Origin: Bacillus changyiensis | GTDB taxonomy: Bacteria > Bacillota > Bacilli > Bacillales > Bacillaceae | NCBI RefSeq assembly: GCF_027706145.1 | Contig: NZ_JAQFWW010000004.1 | Location: 1-64,000, forward strand | Direction of reading: 5' to 3' | Length of the DNA: 64,000 bases | Shown here: one piece after another, positions 59,458-64,000 of the stretch | How positions within the stretch are numbered: position 1 is the first letter of the stretch | Layout of the letters: the number at the start of each line of letters is the position of its first letter | Notes under the pieces: generated by a model | Seen by the model: only the letters and a program-made list of their open reading frames with translations | Told to the model about the DNA's origin: nothing | The model's database searches: none | Translations under genes and position numbers: made by a program

Positions 59458-59888
59458 AGTAATTCATCCTTTCTTTCTTTTGTTGTTACTTTCTTTAAGT
59501 GTTCACTGCATATTTGGAAGCTTTCTTGACTCACTTTTTTTAATTTATTCAGCAATTCTTTCAGTGACAAATGTTCTCTTAAACTTAATACTTCAAGTAA
59601 AATCGGCAAGTTAACTCCAGTAGCCATATCCATTTTTTGACCTTTCAAAATATATGGAGCAGCCGCATTATATGGTGTTCCTCCATAAATGTCGACTAAA
59701 AAAAGCACTTCACTTTCTTTTGGAATTAACTTTAGTGTCTCATCAAATTTTTCTTGTAATGTTTGAACCCCTTCTCCTTTAAAAAACGGTACTGCCAATA
59801 GGCTGTCTTCTTCACCGAATATCATTCCAGAAGACTCTTTTAATGCTGTGGGAAAATGTCCATGACCACTAATAATGACTGAAATCAT
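59454..59888 (-). CDS. PTS mannose/fructose family EIIA component
   Basis: 144 residues, first gene of the operon. ISGHGHFPTALKES holds the phosphorylated His (about 10) and LFLVDIYGGTPYNAAA (about 66-81) is the second family motif. It takes phosphate from HPr. Start ATG 59888 after GGAG at 11 bases; transcription comes from the SigL promoter 40 bases upstream. Confidence 0.9.
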   Translation of the reverse strand: MISVIISGHGHFPTALKESSGMIFGEEDSLLAVPFFKGEGVQTLQEKFDETLKLIPKESEVLFLVDIYGGTPYNAAAPYILKGQKMDMATGVNLPILLEVLSLREHLSLKELLNKLKKVSQESFQICSEHLKKVTTKERKDELL

Positions 59889-59927
59889 CTCATGTTTGCT
59901 CCTTTCTTTTTATTCATCCATTTATAA

Positions 59928-59943
59928 TGCAAGTTTCGTGCCA
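59928..59943 (-). promoter_or_regulatory. SigL (sigma-54) -24/-12 promoter of the PTS operon
   Basis: On the - strand TGGCACGAAACTTGCA fits the sigma-54 consensus TGGCAC-N5-TTGC in every defined position. The LevR-type activator gene lies upstream. Confidence 0.92.
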
Positions 59944-60003
59944 ACAAATTGTTTTGACGGTTTGCAGGAGCTGATTTCTTTTTTCTTGAAACACTTTCAA
60001 ATA

Positions 60004-60049
60004 AAAAAAAGAACCTGTATTAAAATGGACACTCTTTTAATACAGGTTC
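60004..60049 (-). terminator. terminator after the LevR-type activator
   Basis: On the - strand GAACCTGTATTAAAA and TTTTAATACAGGTTC make a 15-base perfect stem around GAGTGTCCA, followed by TTTTTTTTAT. It isolates the regulator transcript from the SigL-dependent operon. Confidence 0.9.
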
Positions 60050-60082
60050 AATTTCATATATTGTTTTTAAAACAGGTCATCG

Positions 60083-62872
60083 TCATTCTTCAGCGAATAT
60101 TGTTGCGATAAAGCGTTTTTCATCATTGCTAATATTTAGTCCAAGCTTTTCCTCATAAGGTTTTAGTGTTTTCTCTGTGATCTTATAGGCTTTTAAAAAT
60201 TTATCATTTATTTCTTCTTCTTCAGTAAAAGCGATCGGGTTCTGCTTAATCACTCTTTCAAAAGCAAAAGCCGTATGCATGATGACTTTGATCATCGTTG
60301 AGTTATTTAAACTGACCTCTAATTCGTCTTGCACTACTTCCAACCACTCTATTAAAATCTCTATAATATGATAAGGATTTAAAAACACTAAATACTTCTT
60401 CAAGTTATCCTCGCAAAGCTCCCTAACAATTATGTGTTGACTATTTAATCCGTAAAGCTTAGAAGTATCACCTGTTGTGATGGCTTGTTGAATCACTTTT
60501 TCGCCTTCACCTTCAATTAACACTTCTAAAGATATATGCGGCGCACTGATCTTTGGATTTTTCGTCCCTACTGTGGCAAGGATTTCATATTCTTTTTCAA
60601 TTTCTTTTATCCGATTGGCTAGTTTAATAGAAGATACAGTCATGATTTTTATTGAATCATCGGTCGCTTTCTGAGTGATGGTTGTTAAGATGTCTTCCAG
60701 TTTTTTTGCAGTGCCGCTTCCAGTCGTACAAATTGACACCAAAGCCTTCTTTTTGCCGGTCGATATCGGCTGCCTAACTAATAATTCTACAAAATCTTTT
60801 TTTACCGAATCATATATGGCATGTAAATTTAAATTAAGGTAATTCACTTTCCTGACGGCATCCAGTACCATTGACGTTGTAACATGACTAATTGTCTTTA
60901 TATTGATACCTGTTTTTTGTTGAAGCTTACTTTCAAGCATAGCAAGAGATCCCATATCAACAAGCATTAAAACACCTTCTCCTTCGTCTACCTGCTTAAT
61001 CTTTGTTGTTAAACAGTCGATGATTTCTGATGGAGAAACAGTAAGAGGCATATCAACTGCTACAATCGGTGTATGTCCTAAAAGTTCAGTTGCTACTTCA
61101 ACCATTGAATTTGCTGTGCTATTTCCATGTGTAGCCACAACAATGCCAACTCTTTTGGTCTCTTCTAATGATTTGATTGAATGAATCAACATCGTGAAAT
61201 AGATCACTTCAACTTCTGGAACAATCAATTTAAAATAACTTTGAATTTGATCCTTGAATATCATTGCTACCTGATATTCTTTCACATGAGTATGACGGAT
61301 TTCATCAGTCTCTTGCGTATTTAAAACATCAATATGCTTTCCGCGCTTTAAAAAAGCATCAATATGCATACTTAAAAAATAGATAAATCTACGATCAAAT
61401 TTGCAATTTAATTCTTGCTCAGCCACTTCTTTTAATTGTTTTGTCAGCTGGATGACATCATCTTCAACAAATTTTAATAAATGATAGTTATGGTAAGCTT
61501 TCTGATTGAAAAAACTTCTGACATGCAAATGAATATCAGTTAAAATATATTGGTTGATTTCCTGTTTTGTTAAGCCTTCTTTGTTCAATATTTCTACTTT
61601 TTCCTCTATTAAATTGTACAAATTAAATGAAAGCTCATCATCAATTTTTGTTGTTTCATCTTCTATAATTGGCGAGATAATGGTTGTAATATTTACATAT
61701 TCAGAAATCATTTTGCTTCTTTCAATATTTTTGCTACTTGAGATCCATTCTTGCTTCATTTCATCTGGAAGATCTCGAACCGTTAATTCTACAACATCCT
61801 CTCTATCGAGGTTATTCAAAAATCCATGTGCACAAACTAATTGTACATTTGATTTCAACTGTCCTACATTCCCAAGCTTTGCAGAATGAATTAAAGCATT
61901 ATAGACATCAATATGCACATTTAAATTTTTCTGTAATCGCTCGGCTTCTTTTCCTAATAAAAAAGTAGTCAACTGAATTTTTTCTTTGAGAGATCTTTCT
62001 TCAAGTGAAGGTATGTGGATTGTCATCGGAATCCTTCGCAAAAATGTTTTAAGTAAGACAGAGCTTGGGTTTTCTGTTGTAGCACAAATAAATAATACTT
62101 TTGCTGTTCTTTTATGTTCTGTTTCACCTAATCGATTGTACATACCGCTATCAATAAAGTAAAATAGCATTTCTTGTCCTTCAGGGGGAAGACGATGTAT
62201 TTCATCCATAAAAAGAATACCTTCATTGGCATGCTCAACTAAACCAGCTTTATCATCATTGGCACCTGTGAATGTCCCTTTTTTATGTCCAAATAATTGG
62301 GATAGCAAGAGCTGAGGATTGTTATAGTAATCCGCACAATTAAATGTGATAAACGGAGCACCTGACTTTAATATTTTCGAATAAATGGCAAACTGATAAA
62401 TGCGGTTTGCAAAAAGGGACTTACCTGAACCCGTTGGTCCTAAAAGTAGCATATGTAAACCATGTGGAGGATAAAAAACAGCTGCTTTCGCTTGAGATAC
62501 TGCTTTCTTTAAGCTCCCTTTTGCTCCGATCATTAATTCCAGCGGATTTGTAGAAATGGTTTGATTCACTCTTTTTTGCTGACCAAGCAGCTCTTGCAGT
62601 TCATTTACTTCCATCAATTTGTTATTCCATTTTTGGTTAAACGCGCTTTCCACTATTTCTACAGGGATATAACGAACCGGGAACGTTTTAATCTTCATTA
62701 CTTTTTTGGAACGAACAAGATTGTTTAATTCAAAGCTGACATTCGAGCGCTCCATTTCCAATTGATCAGCGATTTCCTGTGCTGTATTTCCTTGTATCTT
62801 TAAAAGTTGATCTAAGCTCATTTCATTAAAATTATGAAATAATTGCTGATAAATTTTTTCAATTCTTTTCAT
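60083..62872 (-). CDS. LevR-type sigma-54 activator with PTS regulation domains
   Basis: 929 residues from ATG 62872, after AAGGGTGAC; the frame reaches 62908 without a better start. Order of domains: N-terminal winged helix (about 20-65); AAA+ sigma-54 activator (about 100-340) with Walker A LLGPTGSGKS, GTFTGAND (the sigma-54-binding GAFTGA loop) and Walker B GILFMDEIHRLP; PRD1 (about 440-545); EIIA-Man-like domain (about 570-700, VGIVVATHGNS); EIIB-like domain (about 725-810); and PRD2 (about 825-925). B. subtilis LevR (938 residues) has the same plan. It activates the PTS operon and is tuned by HPr and EIIB phosphorylation. Confidence 0.9.
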   Translation of the reverse strand: MKRIEKIYQQLFHNFNEMSLDQLLKIQGNTAQEIADQLEMERSNVSFELNNLVRSKKVMKIKTFPVRYIPVEIVESAFNQKWNNKLMEVNELQELLGQQKRVNQTISTNPLELMIGAKGSLKKAVSQAKAAVFYPPHGLHMLLLGPTGSGKSLFANRIYQFAIYSKILKSGAPFITFNCADYYNNPQLLLSQLFGHKKGTFTGANDDKAGLVEHANEGILFMDEIHRLPPEGQEMLFYFIDSGMYNRLGETEHKRTAKVLFICATTENPSSVLLKTFLRRIPMTIHIPSLEERSLKEKIQLTTFLLGKEAERLQKNLNVHIDVYNALIHSAKLGNVGQLKSNVQLVCAHGFLNNLDREDVVELTVRDLPDEMKQEWISSSKNIERSKMISEYVNITTIISPIIEDETTKIDDELSFNLYNLIEEKVEILNKEGLTKQEINQYILTDIHLHVRSFFNQKAYHNYHLLKFVEDDVIQLTKQLKEVAEQELNCKFDRRFIYFLSMHIDAFLKRGKHIDVLNTQETDEIRHTHVKEYQVAMIFKDQIQSYFKLIVPEVEVIYFTMLIHSIKSLEETKRVGIVVATHGNSTANSMVEVATELLGHTPIVAVDMPLTVSPSEIIDCLTTKIKQVDEGEGVLMLVDMGSLAMLESKLQQKTGINIKTISHVTTSMVLDAVRKVNYLNLNLHAIYDSVKKDFVELLVRQPISTGKKKALVSICTTGSGTAKKLEDILTTITQKATDDSIKIMTVSSIKLANRIKEIEKEYEILATVGTKNPKISAPHISLEVLIEGEGEKVIQQAITTGDTSKLYGLNSQHIIVRELCEDNLKKYLVFLNPYHIIEILIEWLEVVQDELEVSLNNSTMIKVIMHTAFAFERVIKQNPIAFTEEEEINDKFLKAYKITEKTLKPYEEKLGLNISNDEKRFIATIFAEE

Positions 62873-63034
62873 ATCTGTCACCCTTCGCCAGTGATCATGA
62901 TGCTTCAAATTTAAAGATCAAGTCTTCTTTAAAATATCACTCCTAAGACCCTTTTTTCAGAAACTTTTAAAATAATAATAGTTTGTTTAATCATACATGC
63001 CAGTTGTAAGCTTTTCAAGTTAACTTCCAAGCGT

Positions 63035-63068
63035 AAAAAAGCCAACCGGTAAACTCCGGTTGACTTGC
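63035..63068 (-). terminator. terminator after the MFS transporter gene
   Basis: On the - strand TCAACCGGAG and CCGGTTGGC pair around TTTA, followed by TTTTTTAC. It ends the transporter transcript before the activator gene. Confidence 0.8.
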
Positions 63069-63075
63069 TAAATGA

Positions 63076-64000
63076 TCAGGACTTTAGTCTATTTAAGGGA
63101 ATTAAATAGATAAGGAATATAACGCTTAATATCAGATAAGCCATTTTCAAACCGAAACTCCCAGCTATCCCACTTGCCAAAAGTGGCCCCATCATCATGC
63201 CAAATGAGTAACCGGTGTTATAAACAGCAAATGTAACACCTTGGGAAACAACACCTACTTGATCAGAAATCTCAGCTAATTTCGGAAGCGCAGGTGTTAA
63301 CACAACGCCTAGACTGATACCTAACATGGCAAGAGTAACGATTTGTAACCATAATTGAGTTGGGAGTGCATTCAATGGTAAAGTAACGGCTACTAAAATA
63401 ACACCTACCATCATCGTTTTCACATACCCAAATTTTGTTGAGAACGCCCCAATTAAAGGAGCCGACAAACCATAAGCTAAAGTGACAACAATAAACATCG
63501 TACCTATCACTCCAGGACTTAGATTCAAATGTTCATATAAGTGGATAGGTAGTGTTGGCTCAATACTTGCAAACACTGCTGACCCAATGACTGCAACACC
63601 GACTATCATCAGTACCTGTTTTCTACGCAAAACATGAAAAGGTGAAGAAAAGTTTTCTGCCCTAGAATCATTTACACTCCTCAAAAAAACGATACTTAGT
63701 ATGGCAGCAATAAGGGCAATTCCCACAGCTACGAAGAATGGCGCTTGATATCCTCCCCATTCGTATAGCCAGCCACCAATCAGCGGTCCTAGCAATACCC
63801 CGCCTGCTTGACTTGACATTGCAGTTCCCATTGCTTTCCCACGCTCTTCTCGAGGAAAATTCTCAGCTAGTAGTGACAGACCAGCTGTCCAAGGAATAGA
63901 TGCTGCTACACCTTGTAGAAAACGAGCAAGAACCAAAACCCAAAAATTTACTGCAAGTGCATAAACCATTGTCGTCATAGCAAGACTTACAAGCCCAAAA
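63076..64000 (-). CDS. major facilitator efflux transporter, N-terminus cut by the window
   Basis: The frame is open from the window edge to 63076, giving about 308 residues and nine to ten membrane helices. Antiporter motif C appears as GGVLLGPLIGGWL (about residues 67-79), preceded by the ARFLQGVAAS and FPREERGKAMGTA segments. It is of the TetA/Bmr drug-proton type. Substrate unknown. Confidence 0.8.
   Translation of the reverse strand, partial: FGLVSLAMTTMVYALAVNFWVLVLARFLQGVAASIPWTAGLSLLAENFPREERGKAMGTAMSSQAGGVLLGPLIGGWLYEWGGYQAPFFVAVGIALIAAILSIVFLRSVNDSRAENFSSPFHVLRRKQVLMIVGVAVIGSAVFASIEPTLPIHLYEHLNLSPGVIGTMFIVVTLAYGLSAPLIGAFSTKFGYVKTMMVGVILVAVTLPLNALPTQLWLQIVTLAMLGISLGVVLTPALPKLAEISDQVGVVSQGVTFAVYNTGYSFGMMMGPLLASGIAGSFGLKMAYLILSVIFLIYLIPLNRLKS

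Noticed and set aside
1-64000. tRNA, rRNA genes or complete insertion sequences
   Set aside because: No cloverleaf-like sequences with CCA-adjacent arms, rRNA segments or transposase frames with terminal repeats were recognised.

Overview
The window looks like a chromosome of the Bacillus subtilis group. Reasons are the close matches (recognised from memory, not by search) to the B. subtilis proteins PhoB, Blt, BltR, YcgT, YoaI and a YjcZ-type peptide, the GGAGG ribosome sites with TTG and GTG starts, and the Fur, PhoP, CcpA and SigL sites that can be read directly. I cannot name the species.

About 1-36.5 kb is a prophage in the place of the skin element. The C-terminal half of the sporulation sigma factor SigK (spoIIIC) begins at 36458, right against the prophage edge. 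The N-terminal half (spoIVCB) and the excision recombinase would lie left of the window. From left to right the element holds: an LXG toxin cassette (1-3254, + strand) with an RNase A-like tip and an immunity gene; then, on the - strand, the lysis genes (3350-4889), a long-tailed siphophage tail, head and packaging module resembling Listeria A118 (4973-21359), a late regulator (21574-22038), two membrane-protein genes, a run of tiny early genes partly in decay (22-27 kb), a replication and recombination module of skin type (RusA, DnaC-like and initiator proteins, RecT, YqaJ, YqaI, YqaH; 26.6-32.7 kb), an antirepressor and a Cro-like gene. The immunity switch is at 33993-34162, followed on the + strand by the repressor, a secreted or surface nuclease and an ImmA-type protease (34163-36479). 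The module order is that of skin, but the virion genes are not PBSX-like.

36.9-45 kb is chromosomal: a GNAT acetyltransferase, the Blt efflux pump and its MerR regulator BltR, a decayed second piece of sigK, a lipoprotein, the PhoP-controlled alkaline phosphatase phoB, the Fur-controlled reductase ycgT, and a 35-residue YjcZ-type sporulation peptide.

45-64 kb holds accessory metabolism: a lipoprotein esterase; murQ-murP for MurNAc uptake and cleavage, with cre and NagR/DasR-like sites; yoaI; an amino acid permease; relics of a MocR aminotransferase and an acetyltransferase; a sulfide-detoxification pair (CstB-like and SQR); a mannose-family PTS (IIA, IIB, IIC, IID) behind a SigL -24/-12 promoter with its LevR-type activator; and an MFS pump cut by the window end. 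No tRNA, rRNA, complete insertion sequence or CRISPR array was seen.
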